Below, piece after piece: positions 52,375-60,975 of a DNA stretch of 64,000 nucleotides. The position numbers and the translations under genes were made by a program. The stretch comes from Archangium violaceum Cb vi76 (GTDB lineage: Bacteria > Myxococcota > Myxococcia > Myxococcales > Myxococcaceae): NCBI RefSeq assembly GCF_000733295.1, contig NZ_JPMI01000227.1, positions 1 through 64,000 of the forward strand, read 5' to 3'. The notes beneath the pieces are model-generated. The model made no database searches, was not told the DNA's origin, and worked only from the letters and a program-made list of their open reading frames with translations. Every line of letters begins with the position of its first letter. Within the stretch, counting starts at the first letter, position 1.

Positions 52375-52501
52375 GCGCTCCTCTCCTGATTCCACGCGCA
52401 AGGTAGTGGAGCGCCCTTCCAGGGTACAACCTGAATCGTTCTGCGTCAGGAGGTGACCGCCGGAGTGGGGTCTCGTCGTAGCCGGAAGGGCAGGTGGGTG
52501 C

Positions 52502-52540
52502 GAAAAGGCGAAGGGCCCGGAACCTTGCGATTCCGGGCCC
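52502..52540 (-). terminator. Rho-independent terminator of the tRNA-Val/tRNA-Asp transcript
   Basis: On the minus strand, GGGCCCGGAA (52540-52531) pairs with TTCCGGGCCC (52522-52513) around an eight-base loop. TTCGCCTTTTCG follows. It lies 10 bp after tRNA-Asp and should end the two-tRNA transcript. Confidence 0.85.
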
Positions 52541-52549
52541 TTCTATTGG

Positions 52550-52623
<74 letters not shown>

Positions 52624-52657
52624 ACGACACCGCTCTTTCGCTACCACGACTACTGCT

Positions 52658-52729
52658 TGGGCGGAACAGGGATTGAACCTGTGACCCTCGCCTTGTAAGG
52701 GCGACGCTCTACCGCTGAGCTATCCGCCC
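52658..52729 (-). tRNA. tRNA-Val (TAC)
   Basis: The reverse strand begins GGGCGGATAGCTCAGCGG. The acceptor GGGCGGA pairs with TCCGCCC, and A73 is present. The anticodon arm TCGCC-CTTACAA-GGCGA gives anticodon TAC, and the T-arm contains GGTTCAATCCC. CCA is not encoded. It is the first gene of the two-tRNA transcript with tRNA-Asp. Confidence 0.95.
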
Positions 52730-52922
52730 CTCGCTTGCGTCACCGCGTTGCGACGGGGCGGGCTTGTATCGGCCACGCCCGTCACTGTCAAGCATACGTT
52801 TTGGACGGACGAATCATTCCGAGCCCCCCTGACACGAGCGTTGACCCTGGCGATGGCTCCTGACAACCCTCGCCCCCGCGCCCACTCCCCGAGGGAGCCG
52901 GGGCAGACACGGAGCCCACCCC

Positions 52923-53960
52923 TTGAACGACCGTCTCCTGCGAGCCGCCCGCCGCCAGCCCACTGACACCACCCCCGTGTGGCTCATGCGCCAGGCCGGC
53001 CGCTACCTCCCCGAGTACCGCGCCATCCGCGGCAACATCGGCTTTCTCGACCTGTGCAAGAACGCGGACCTCGCCGCCGAGGTCACCGTCCAGCCCGTCA
53101 CCCGGCTGGGCGTGGATGCCGCCATCATCTTCTCGGACATCCTCATCCCCGTGGAGGCCATGGGAATCGAGCTGGAGCTCGGGGACAAGGGGCCGCACTT
53201 CCCCAACCCCGTGCGCACCGCCGCGGACATCGAGCGGCTGGGGGTGCCCGACCCCGTGCAGGGCACCGGCTTCGTCGCCGAGGCCATCCGCCGCACCCGC
53301 CGCGCGCTCAACGACTCGGTGCCCGTCATCGGCTTCTGCGGCGCGCCCTTCACCCTCGCCGCGTACATGGTCGAGGGCGGCGGTTCCAAGAGCTACATCC
53401 TCATCAAGCGGCTCCTCTTCGAGCAGCCCAAGCTCGTCCACACCCTCTTCGAGAAGCTGACGAGCACGCTCATCCCGTACCTGCTGATGCAGGTGGAGGC
53501 CGGCGCGAGCATCGTGCAGATCTTCGACTCGTGGGGCGGGGAGCTGTCGCCCTGGGACTACGAGCGCTTCTGCCTGCCGTACCTCACGCGCATGGTGAAG
53601 GAGGTGCAGGCCAAGGGCGTGCCCGTCATCGTCTTCGGCACTGGCATGTCCAACCACCTGCCGCTGCTCAAGCGCACCGGCGCGGATGTGGTCGGGCAGG
53701 ACTGGCGCACGCCCATCGACGAGGCCCGGCGCGTGCTCGGGCCCGATGTGGCGGTGCAGGGCAACCTGGATCCGCTCCACCTCTTCCTGCCGCACGAGGA
53801 GCTGGAGCAGCGCGTGGTGGACATCCTCCGCCGCGCCGGGCCCGTGGGGCACATCTTCAACCTGGGCCACGGCATCCTCCCGCCCACGGATCCGGACGCC
53901 GCGAAGTTCATGGTGGACGCCGTGCACAAGCACGGGGTCGCGCTCCGCCAGGGCACCTGA
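52923..53960 (+). CDS. hemE: Uroporphyrinogen decarboxylase
   Basis: The 345-aa protein carries the two family signatures: the N-terminal PVWLMRQAGRYLPEYR and the central GFCGAPFTLAAYMVEGG, plus FDSWGGELSP, GNLDP and NLGHGI. It removes four carboxyl groups from uroporphyrinogen III to give coproporphyrinogen III in heme synthesis, in the cytoplasm. The likely start is TTG at 52923 with GGAG 8 bases upstream. All conserved residues seem present. It is transcribed away from the tRNAs. No other heme gene is adjacent, as is common in myxobacteria. Confidence 0.97.
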   Translation: MNDRLLRAARRQPTDTTPVWLMRQAGRYLPEYRAIRGNIGFLDLCKNADLAAEVTVQPVTRLGVDAAIIFSDILIPVEAMGIELELGDKGPHFPNPVRTAADIERLGVPDPVQGTGFVAEAIRRTRRALNDSVPVIGFCGAPFTLAAYMVEGGGSKSYILIKRLLFEQPKLVHTLFEKLTSTLIPYLLMQVEAGASIVQIFDSWGGELSPWDYERFCLPYLTRMVKEVQAKGVPVIVFGTGMSNHLPLLKRTGADVVGQDWRTPIDEARRVLGPDVAVQGNLDPLHLFLPHEELEQRVVDILRRAGPVGHIFNLGHGILPPTDPDAAKFMVDAVHKHGVALRQGT

Positions 53961-54013
53961 TGACGTGACCCCGTGAGTCGGCCGGGGATGTCAGGGGCAC
54001 CCGGTAGGGTGGC

Positions 54014-54601
54014 ATGGAGGGTCGGGGAAGGGGGCGGGGCCGTGACAGACGAGGGCAGGGGCGGCGAGTACCAACGCAGGGTGCTCGCGCTCGATCATCC
54101 AGGCGTTTGGAGCTGTGGCAGGGCCTTCGGGCGGGAGTCTCGCCCCCCGAGTGGCCCGCCGGGGTGCTGCTGGAGTACCTCCTCTTGAGGGCGTTCCAGT
54201 TGGAAGGCGCCGAGGTGACCTGGCCGTACCGGGTCTACCGGAACGGTGTCCTCCTGGAGCAGATCGACGGGGTGGTCTATTTCGATGGGGTGTCCTGTCT
54301 GGTAGAGTGCAAGGACATGACCATTCCGGTAGATGCCTTGGCCATCGTCAAGCTGAAGTCCCAGCTCCTGCGCCGGCCGCGAACCACCATTGGAGCGCTG
54401 CTGTGCATGGGCAAGATCTCGGAGCCCGCCTCCTCGTTGATGGAGATGCTGCCACCGCCCGATGTGCTGCTGTGGGAATGCGAGGAGCTCGAGCAGGCTC
54501 TCCGAGGTCATCGGCTCCTCGAGGGGATGAGGAGGAAGCTGCGGCATGCGGTGGAGATGGGGTTCGCGGAAGTGAAACCGCCAGACGGGAGGAATGAGTG
54601 A
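54014..54601 (+). CDS. PD-(D/E)XK (Mrr-like) nuclease-like protein; probable frameshift near its start
   Basis: The conserved part begins RRLELWQGLRAGVSPPEWPAGVLLEYLLLRAF. It continues with EQIDGVVYFDG and CLVECKD, giving an Asp...Glu-Cys-Lys arrangement typical of PD-(D/E)XK/Mrr-type nucleases. The annotated ATG gives an odd Arg/Gly-rich leader of about 30 residues with unlike codon use. A GTG at 54042 in another frame reads VTDEGRGGEYQRRVLALDHP with better codon bias and would join RRLELW if one base were added near 54100. The stop overlaps the next start (TGATG), so the pair is coupled. Role: possible restriction or abortive-infection nuclease. Confidence 0.65.
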   Translation: MEGRGRGRGRDRRGQGRRVPTQGARARSSRRLELWQGLRAGVSPPEWPAGVLLEYLLLRAFQLEGAEVTWPYRVYRNGVLLEQIDGVVYFDGVSCLVECKDMTIPVDALAIVKLKSQLLRRPRTTIGALLCMGKISEPASSLMEMLPPPDVLLWECEELEQALRGHRLLEGMRRKLRHAVEMGFAEVKPPDGRNE

Positions 54602-55173
54602 TGAGTGTGACCATCGTGACCCCAGGAGACGTGGCTGGGAAGCTCATGCGGCGTCTGGTGGAGGGTCATCCCCGTCTGAGGGGGCGGGGCATTCAGATCT
54701 TTTCGACCGATGGCAATATCGGAACCTCGAGATTGGCGCGGCAGATCCTCTTCGAGGAGCGGGTGCCCGTGGCCGTGATGCGCGATGCCCAGACGTTTTC
54801 TCCGGAGCTGATCGCGGAGCAGTGCGGTTGGGTGCATCTGTTCCTGGAGCAGGCAGCGCCTCCCAGTGAATGGCTCATCCTGCCGATCGCGCCCGAGATC
54901 GCCGTGTTCCTCTTCCGGGACGAGCACCTGCTGCGCCCCCTGCTGCCGGTGAGCCCCTCGTTCGAGCAGCTCATCCGGGGCCGCTACGAGCCCAACAAAG
55001 TGCTCGCCGAGATCTTCGCGCAGGCGGGCGAGCAGCCCTTCCCCGAGGCCCTGCGGCGTCGGCTCGACCAGGCGGACCTGTCCTCGCTGTGGGCCGTCGC
55101 CCCGGAGCTCCGTCCCCTGGAGGAGTTCCTCCTCGGGAAGTTGGCTGCTCAACAGCCGGGCACCGCTCCCTGA
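54601..55173 (+). CDS. TOPRIM-like (DUF3226/OLD-like) protein, partner of the nuclease-like gene
   Basis: The 190-aa protein has a GNIGTSRLARQILFEERVPVAVMRDAQTFSP segment, where TOPRIM proteins usually have 'vaLVlDaDt'. The second acidic residue is replaced by Gln. A PEIAVFLFRDEHLL segment, like the TOPRIM 'PE.e..lF' helix, and RYEPNKVLAEI follow. The acidic metal-binding set is therefore partly altered and the activity is doubtful. GGAGGA precedes the ATG. It is translated directly after the PD-(D/E)XK-like gene and both may form one conflict module. Another reading is a non-catalytic regulator. Confidence 0.5.
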   Translation: MSVTIVTPGDVAGKLMRRLVEGHPRLRGRGIQIFSTDGNIGTSRLARQILFEERVPVAVMRDAQTFSPELIAEQCGWVHLFLEQAAPPSEWLILPIAPEIAVFLFRDEHLLRPLLPVSPSFEQLIRGRYEPNKVLAEIFAQAGEQPFPEALRRRLDQADLSSLWAVAPELRPLEEFLLGKLAAQQPGTAP

Positions 55174-55298
55174 GCCGCCCACCGAGGGGCCGGGAGGCCC
55201 AGGGTTCACCTCGTTGACTCTGGAATCAATCTTCCATTGACGCGATGCGACACGGCCCATTAGATGCGCCTCACCTACGTCGGGAAGGTGAGGCACAC

Positions 55299-56603
55299 AT
55301 GGCTCGCGAGAAGCAGCGTCACGGTCACCGCAGGGTGGCCATCGTCCGCGGATTGCGGACGCCCTTCGTGAAGGCAGGTACTGACTTCGCGAAGCTCACC
55401 GCGCTGGACCTGGGCCGCATGGTGGTCCAGGAGCTGGTGCAGCGCGCGGATATCGATCCCCAGGAGATAGACCAGGTGGTGTTCGGCCAGGTCATCCCGA
55501 CACTCACCGCGCCGTCCATCGCGCGCGAGGTGGTGCTGGCCGCGGGGCTGCCGCGCAAGATTGAAGCGTTCACCGTGGCTCGCGCCTGCGCCACCTCCAT
55601 CCAGGCCATGACGACGGCGGCCAATGCCATCTCGGTGGGCGAGGCGGACGTGGTGCTCGTGGGTGGCACCGAGTCCATGTCGGACGCGCCCATCTTCACC
55701 AGCCGTCCGCTGGCCCAGGCGCTGGTGGCCGCCTCCAAGGCCCGCAGCCTCCCGGAGAAGCTCAAGGCCTTCCAGACGCTCAAGCCGAGAGATCTGGTGC
55801 CCGTGCCCCCGGCCATCGCCGAGTACTCCACCGGCCTCACCATGGGCGAGAGCGCCGAGAAGATGGCCAAGGAGAACGGCATCTCCCGCCAGGAGCAGGA
55901 CTCCATCGCCTTCACCTCGCACCAGAACGCCGCGCGCGCCTGGAAGGAGGGCTTCTTCGACGCCCAGGTGATGCACGTGGTGGTGCCGCCCAGGTACGAG
56001 AAGGTGTCGCAGAAGGACAACATCGTCCGCGAGGACACCAGCCTGGAGGCCCTCTCCCAGCTGCGGCCCGTGTTCGATCGCAAGTACGGCTCCGTCACCG
56101 CCGGCAACGCCTCGCCGCTCACCGATGGCGCCGCCGCGCTGCTGCTCATGAGCGAGGAGAAGGCGAAGGCGCTCGGCCTGGAGCCGCTCGGCTACCTGCG
56201 CGCCCATGCCTATGCCGCCACCGATCCCGGGGACCAGCTGCTCCAGGGCCCGGCGTACGCGGCCCCCATCGCGCTGGAGCGCGCGGGCATGAAGCTCTCG
56301 GACATCGACCTCGTGGAGATGCACGAGGCCTTCGCCGCCCAGGTGGCGAGCAACATCCAGGCGCTGGCCTCCAAGGAGTTCGCCCGGAAGGCCGGCTGGA
56401 GCGCGCCGGTGGGCGAGGTGGACCGCACGCGTCTCAATCTGTCGGGTGGCTCCATCTCCATCGGCCATCCCTTCGGGGCCACGGGGGCGCGCATCGTCAC
56501 CCAGGCCCTGCATGAGCTGAAGCGTCAGAACAAGAACACGGTGCTGTGCACCGTCTGCGCCGCCGGTGGCCTCGGAGCCGCGGTGGTCCTGGAGCGTGCG
56601 TGA
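55299..56603 (+). CDS. fadI: Acetyl-CoA acyltransferase (thiolase), fatty-acid oxidation beta subunit
   Basis: The 434-aa protein is a FadI-type thiolase. The nucleophile is Cys97 in VARACATSIQAM. The other signatures are VEMHEAFAAQ, the GHPFGATGAR His motif and the C-terminal CTVCAAGGLGAA with the second catalytic Cys. It cleaves 3-ketoacyl-CoA with CoA to acetyl-CoA in beta-oxidation, in the cytosol. AAGGTGAGG precedes the ATG at 55299. Its stop overlaps the fadJ start (TGATG), so the two subunits are produced together. No regulator binding site was recognised. Confidence 0.93.
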   Translation: MAREKQRHGHRRVAIVRGLRTPFVKAGTDFAKLTALDLGRMVVQELVQRADIDPQEIDQVVFGQVIPTLTAPSIAREVVLAAGLPRKIEAFTVARACATSIQAMTTAANAISVGEADVVLVGGTESMSDAPIFTSRPLAQALVAASKARSLPEKLKAFQTLKPRDLVPVPPAIAEYSTGLTMGESAEKMAKENGISRQEQDSIAFTSHQNAARAWKEGFFDAQVMHVVVPPRYEKVSQKDNIVREDTSLEALSQLRPVFDRKYGSVTAGNASPLTDGAAALLLMSEEKAKALGLEPLGYLRAHAYAATDPGDQLLQGPAYAAPIALERAGMKLSDIDLVEMHEAFAAQVASNIQALASKEFARKAGWSAPVGEVDRTRLNLSGGSISIGHPFGATGARIVTQALHELKRQNKNTVLCTVCAAGGLGAAVVLERA

Positions 56604-58840
56604 TGGCTGCCATGGTTGCTCAGGAGCTCGAGGCGAAGCAGGGCTTCACCTACCAGGTCGAGGACGGTGTCGCGCTCCTCGTGCTGGACTTGCCGGGCGA
56701 GCCGGTGAACACGCTCTCCCCGGACACGGGCGAGGTGTTCGCCCACCTGCTCACCCGCGCGGAGAAGGATCCCGCGGTGAAGGCGGTCGTCTTCACCTCC
56801 GGCAAGAAGGACAGCTTCGTGGCTGGAGCGAAGATCGACTTCCTCCAGACGCTCAAGTCCGCCGCCGAGGCCACCGCCGCCTCGCGTCAGGGGCAGCAGG
56901 GTTTCGATCGGCTGGAGGCGTTCTCCAAGCCGGTGGTGGCGGCCATCCACGGTGCGTGTCTGGGCGGCGGCCTGGAGTGGGCGCTTGCTTGTGACTACCG
57001 CATCGCCACCGACAGCCCGAAGACGACGCTCGGGCTGCCCGAGGTGCAGCTGGGCCTCATCCCCGGCGCGGGTGGCACCCAGCGGCTGCCGGCCCTCATC
57101 GGCGTGCAGGCCGCGCTGGACCTCATCCTCACCGGCAAGAACGTGAAGCCGTCCAAGGCGAAGAAGCTGGGCCTGGTGGACGAGGTGGTGCCCGCGCCCA
57201 TCCTCCGCGCCCTGGCCGTGCGGCGCGCCCGCGAGCTGGCCGAGGGCATGCTCAAGGTGGAGCGTCCCCGGGGCCAGGGCCTCAAGGCGGTGGCGCAGCA
57301 GGGCAAGAAGGGCCTGGGTGGGTTGCTGCTGGGGCTGACCAACAAGGAGATGTGGACCGAGGTCGCGCTCGAGGACAACCCGGTGGGCCGGAAGATCCTC
57401 TTCGACCAGGCGCGCAAGCAGCTGCGCAAGAAGACGCGCGGCAAGTACCCGGCGCCGGAGAAGGCGCTCGAGGCCATCCGCATCGGCGTGGAGTCCGGCC
57501 GCGCGGCGGGCCTGGAGGCCGAGGCGAAGTTCTTCGGCGAGCTGGTGGTGTCCGACGTCTCCAAGCGGCTGGTGGAGATCTTCTTCGCCACCACCGCGCT
57601 CAAGAAGGAGAACGGCACGGCCAGCGCGGACGTGAAGCCCCACGAGGTGAAGAAGGTGGGCGTGCTCGGCGGAGGGCTGATGGGCGGCGGCATCGCCTAC
57701 GTCAGCTCGGCGCTGCAGGGCGTGCCGGTGCGCGTGAAGGACAAGGACGACGCGGGCGTGGGCCGGGCCCTCAAGCAGGTGCAGGGGCTCTACGATGAGC
57801 GGGTGAAGAAGCGCTCGCTCACGTGGCGCGAGGCGGCCGCGAAGATGGCGCTCGTCACCGGCGGCACCGGCTACGAGGGCTTCAAGAGCGTGGACGTGGT
57901 CATCGAGGCCGTCTTCGAGGACCTGGCCCTCAAGCATCGCATCATCGGCGAGGTGGAGGCCGTCACCCGCGAGGACTGCATCTTCGCCTCCAACACCTCC
58001 AGCATCCCCATCACCGATCTGGCCAAGGGCTCCAAGCGGCCCGCCCAGGTCATCGGCATGCATTACTTCAGCCCGGTGAACAAGATGCCGCTGCTGGAGA
58101 TCATCACCCACAAGGGGACCGCCGACTGGGTGACGGCCACCTGCGTGGAGGTGGGCAAGAAGCAGGGCAAGACGGTCATCGTCGTCAACGACGGGCCGGG
58201 CTTCTACACCTCGCGCATCCTCGCGCCGTACATGAACGAGGCCGCGCACCTGCTGGCCGATGGCGCCGACATCGCCGAGCTGGACAAGGCGCTCGTGGAG
58301 TTCGGCTTCCCCGTGGGCCCCATCACCCTGCTGGACGAGGTGGGCATCGACGTGGCGCAGAAGGTGGGCCCCATCATGGAGTCCGCCTTCGGCAAGCGCA
58401 TGGCCGCGCCCCGCGCCCTGGAGAAGGTGGTGGCCGACGGACGGCTCGGCCGCAAGAACAAGAAGGGCTTCTACACCTACGACGGCAAGAAGAAGGAGGT
58501 GGACCCCACCGTCTACGAGCTCCTGCCGCACGGGAAGAACCGCAAGAGCCTCGACGCGCGCGAGATGGCCGAGCGGTGCGCCCTCCAGATGGTGAACGAG
58601 GCCGTGCGCTGCCTGGGCGAGGGGATTCTTCGCAGCGCGCGGGACGGCGACGTGGGCGCCATCTTCGGGCTCGGCTTCCCGCCGTTCCTCGGAGGTCCCT
58701 TCCGCTACGCGGACAGCCTCGGCCCCGCCGAGCTGCTGCGGCGCCTGGAGCACTTCCAGGACAAGTTCGGCGAGCGCTTCACCCCCGCGCCGTCCCTCGT
58801 GGAGATGGTGAAGGCGGGCAAGACGTTCTACCCGCGCTAG
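56603..58840 (+). CDS. fadJ: Multifunctional fatty-acid oxidation alpha subunit
   Basis: The 745-aa protein has an N-terminal enoyl-CoA hydratase/isomerase domain (AIHGACLGGGLEWALACDYR and GLPEVQLGLIPGAGGTQRLP, with the conserved acidic pair). A 3-hydroxyacyl-CoA dehydrogenase follows, with the NAD-binding GVLGGGLMGGGIA, the motif HYFSPVNKMPLLEI and the catalytic His-Glu pair. The C-terminal dehydrogenase domain continues to GFPPFLGGPFRYAD. Length is normal for FadJ. It works with FadI as the hydratase-dehydrogenase half of beta-oxidation. A bidirectional hairpin follows, separating it from the convergent hydrolase gene. Confidence 0.95.
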   Translation: MAAMVAQELEAKQGFTYQVEDGVALLVLDLPGEPVNTLSPDTGEVFAHLLTRAEKDPAVKAVVFTSGKKDSFVAGAKIDFLQTLKSAAEATAASRQGQQGFDRLEAFSKPVVAAIHGACLGGGLEWALACDYRIATDSPKTTLGLPEVQLGLIPGAGGTQRLPALIGVQAALDLILTGKNVKPSKAKKLGLVDEVVPAPILRALAVRRARELAEGMLKVERPRGQGLKAVAQQGKKGLGGLLLGLTNKEMWTEVALEDNPVGRKILFDQARKQLRKKTRGKYPAPEKALEAIRIGVESGRAAGLEAEAKFFGELVVSDVSKRLVEIFFATTALKKENGTASADVKPHEVKKVGVLGGGLMGGGIAYVSSALQGVPVRVKDKDDAGVGRALKQVQGLYDERVKKRSLTWREAAAKMALVTGGTGYEGFKSVDVVIEAVFEDLALKHRIIGEVEAVTREDCIFASNTSSIPITDLAKGSKRPAQVIGMHYFSPVNKMPLLEIITHKGTADWVTATCVEVGKKQGKTVIVVNDGPGFYTSRILAPYMNEAAHLLADGADIAELDKALVEFGFPVGPITLLDEVGIDVAQKVGPIMESAFGKRMAAPRALEKVVADGRLGRKNKKGFYTYDGKKKEVDPTVYELLPHGKNRKSLDAREMAERCALQMVNEAVRCLGEGILRSARDGDVGAIFGLGFPPFLGGPFRYADSLGPAELLRRLEHFQDKFGERFTPAPSLVEMVKAGKTFYPR

Positions 58841-58851
58841 TCACGAGGCAG

Positions 58852-58887
58852 GGGAGGGCAGGGGGCTCGTGTGCTCCCCGCCCTCCC
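58852..58887. terminator. Bidirectional terminator-like hairpin between fadJ and the CocE-type gene
   Basis: GGGAGGGC (58852-58859) pairs with GCCCTCCC (58880-58887), extended inward by GGGG/CCCC with a one-base bulge and an apical loop of about 11 bases. It lies in the 54-bp gap between two convergent stops. No U-tract is evident in either direction, so termination efficiency is uncertain. Confidence 0.6.
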
Positions 58888-58894
58888 GTCCGTG

Positions 58895-60823
58895 TCAGTC
58901 GTCCACCGCGGGCAGCACGCCCACCTTGAGCGAGCTGGGGTGCGCCGCCGAGCGGTACACGCGGTGGAAGGCGCGCACGAAGTCCTCTTCCTTCGCCTCG
59001 AAGATGTTGGGCACGAAGGTCTGCGGGTTCCGGTCGATGAAGGGGAACCAGCTCGACTGCACCTGGATCATCACCCGGTGTCCACGCTCGAAGGTGTGGA
59101 AGACGTCGTTGATGACGAAGCGCACCTTCGTCACCTCGCCCGGCTTGAAGGGCTTGGGCTCGCTGTAGCTGTCGCGGAAGCGGCCGCGGAACGGCTCGCC
59201 GCGCACCAGCGTCTGCTGGCCTCCCCGGTTGCGCTTGTCTTCCTCCTGCTCGCCCCACACCGGGCCGGGCATCTTGCCCGGGTTGACGTCCACCAGCTTC
59301 ACCACCCAGTCCGCGTCGGTCCCCGTGGTGGACACCCACAGCTCGGCCTCCAGCGGGCCCGCGAACGTCAGGTCCTTCTCCAGCGGCTCCGTCTGGTAGA
59401 CGAGCACGTCCGGCCGGCGCGAGGCGAAGCGCTGGTCCTCCGTCATGTAGTTCTTGGCCCAGCCCGTCGTCAGCTCCGTGGTGTAGGGCACCGGCTTGCT
59501 GGGATCACTCACGTACTCGTCGAAGGACTCCTCGACGGCCGTGGGCGCGGAGTAGGTGAGGCCGCCCTTCGGCTGGAAGTAGAGCCGCGCCTCGCGCACG
59601 CCCTTGGGCGGCCACGTGTCGAAGCGCCGCCAGCGGTTGGCGCCCGTCTCGAACACCAGGGCCTCGGGCAGCTCCGGCTTGTCGCCTCCCTTGAGGTGGT
59701 GCTTGAAGAAGGCGAGCTCCAGCTCCTGGTAGAGCGCGCTCGTGCGGAAGCCGAAGTCGGCGTCGCCGAGCCCGGAGCCGTCCCCGCGCGTCCAGCCGCC
59801 GTGCGGCCATGGGCCCATGATGAGCGTGTTGGTGATGCCCGGGTTCTGCTTCTCGATGGCGGCGTAGGTGCGCAGCGGGCCGTACAGGTCCTCGGTGTCG
59901 TACCAGCCGCCCACCACCATCACCGCGGCCTTGATGTTCTTCAGGTGCGGCAGGAGGTTTCGCGCCTGCCAGAAGGCGTCGTAGTTGGGGTGCGCGACGA
60001 TGTCCTTCCAGAAGGCGATGTCGCCCTTGAAGTGGCGCGTGTCCGCGTTGGACAGCGGGCCCAGGTCGAGGAAGAACTGGTAGCCGTCCGGCGTGCCGTG
60101 CTCGAAGCGGTCCCAGTGCTCCTTGACGATGGGCTGGGGCCGGGGCTTGCCGAACCCGGAGAAGAAGTTGAACGAGAGCGCCAGGTTGAAGGCGCCATGC
60201 CGGTGCATGTCGTCCCAGAACCAGTCGGCGATGGGGGCCTGCGGCGACACCGCCTTGAGCGCCGGGTGCGAGTCGATGGCGCCCGCCGACGCGTAGAAGC
60301 CCGGATACGAGATGCCCCACTGGCCCACGCGGCCGTTGTGGCCCGGCACGTTCTTCAGCAGCCACTCGATGGTGTCGTACGTATCGGTGCTCTCGTCGAT
60401 GTCCTTGGGCCCGCTCTTCTTCGCCAGGTGCGGGCGCACGTTGATGAACTCGCCCTCGGACATGTTGCGGCCGCGCACGTCCTGGAAGGCGAAGATGAAG
60501 CCCTGCTTCTCGTACTCGGCGGTGGGCCCGAGCCCGCGCGCGTACCGGTCCTGCCCGTACGGCGCCACCGTGTAGGGCGTGCGCGTGAGCAGGATGGGGT
60601 AGCGCTTGTGGGGGCTCGCGTCGTTGGGGATGTAGACGGACGTGAAGAGCCTCGTCCCATCTCGCGTGGGAACGCGGTACTCGAACTTGGTGTAGCGCGA
60701 GCGGATGTAGTCGGCGCGCTCGGATGCGGCGTTGGGCGTCTGGGGCTTCGCGGCCTGGGCCCTCGCGGGACCGGCGAGCGCGACAAGCACGAGCACCATG
60801 AGGCTGCGGAACATGAGGTGCAT
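58895..60823 (-). CDS. Exported CocE/NonD-family acylase or X-Pro dipeptidyl-peptidase-like hydrolase
   Basis: The 642-aa protein has a signal peptide (MVLVLVALAGPARAQA) and an alpha/beta-hydrolase domain with the nucleophile elbow GQWGISYPGFYAS. It also has the early RDGTRLFTSVYIPND and DVRGRNMSEGEF segments and a C-terminal jelly-roll domain (from about 400). This is the CocE/glutaryl-7-ACA acylase family, serine hydrolases that cleave esters or amides. Catalytic Asp and His candidates (VGGWYDTEDLY and GPWPHGGW) are present. It is probably periplasmic or extracellular. It diverges from the PIG-V-like gene (152-bp gap). The substrate is unknown. Confidence 0.88.
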   Translation of the reverse strand: MHLMFRSLMVLVLVALAGPARAQAAKPQTPNAASERADYIRSRYTKFEYRVPTRDGTRLFTSVYIPNDASPHKRYPILLTRTPYTVAPYGQDRYARGLGPTAEYEKQGFIFAFQDVRGRNMSEGEFINVRPHLAKKSGPKDIDESTDTYDTIEWLLKNVPGHNGRVGQWGISYPGFYASAGAIDSHPALKAVSPQAPIADWFWDDMHRHGAFNLALSFNFFSGFGKPRPQPIVKEHWDRFEHGTPDGYQFFLDLGPLSNADTRHFKGDIAFWKDIVAHPNYDAFWQARNLLPHLKNIKAAVMVVGGWYDTEDLYGPLRTYAAIEKQNPGITNTLIMGPWPHGGWTRGDGSGLGDADFGFRTSALYQELELAFFKHHLKGGDKPELPEALVFETGANRWRRFDTWPPKGVREARLYFQPKGGLTYSAPTAVEESFDEYVSDPSKPVPYTTELTTGWAKNYMTEDQRFASRRPDVLVYQTEPLEKDLTFAGPLEAELWVSTTGTDADWVVKLVDVNPGKMPGPVWGEQEEDKRNRGGQQTLVRGEPFRGRFRDSYSEPKPFKPGEVTKVRFVINDVFHTFERGHRVMIQVQSSWFPFIDRNPQTFVPNIFEAKEEDFVRAFHRVYRSAAHPSSLKVGVLPAVDD

Positions 60824-60975
60824 GCACTCTCCTGTGGGGGAAGGCGGGCATTGTCGGCGAAGGGGGGGCGATGCGGAAAGCGCCGTCTCGTGCTCGTGGG
60901 GCGGGAGCGCCCTCGCACTCCATGTCCAGGTTCCGTCCTTGACCCCGGCGCCTTTCTGGACGATGCCTGCGCCGC

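Noticed and set aside
58852-58887. The inverted repeat between fadJ and the hydrolase as a regulatory operator
   Set aside because: It lies between two convergent stop codons with no promoter to control; a terminator is the simpler reading.
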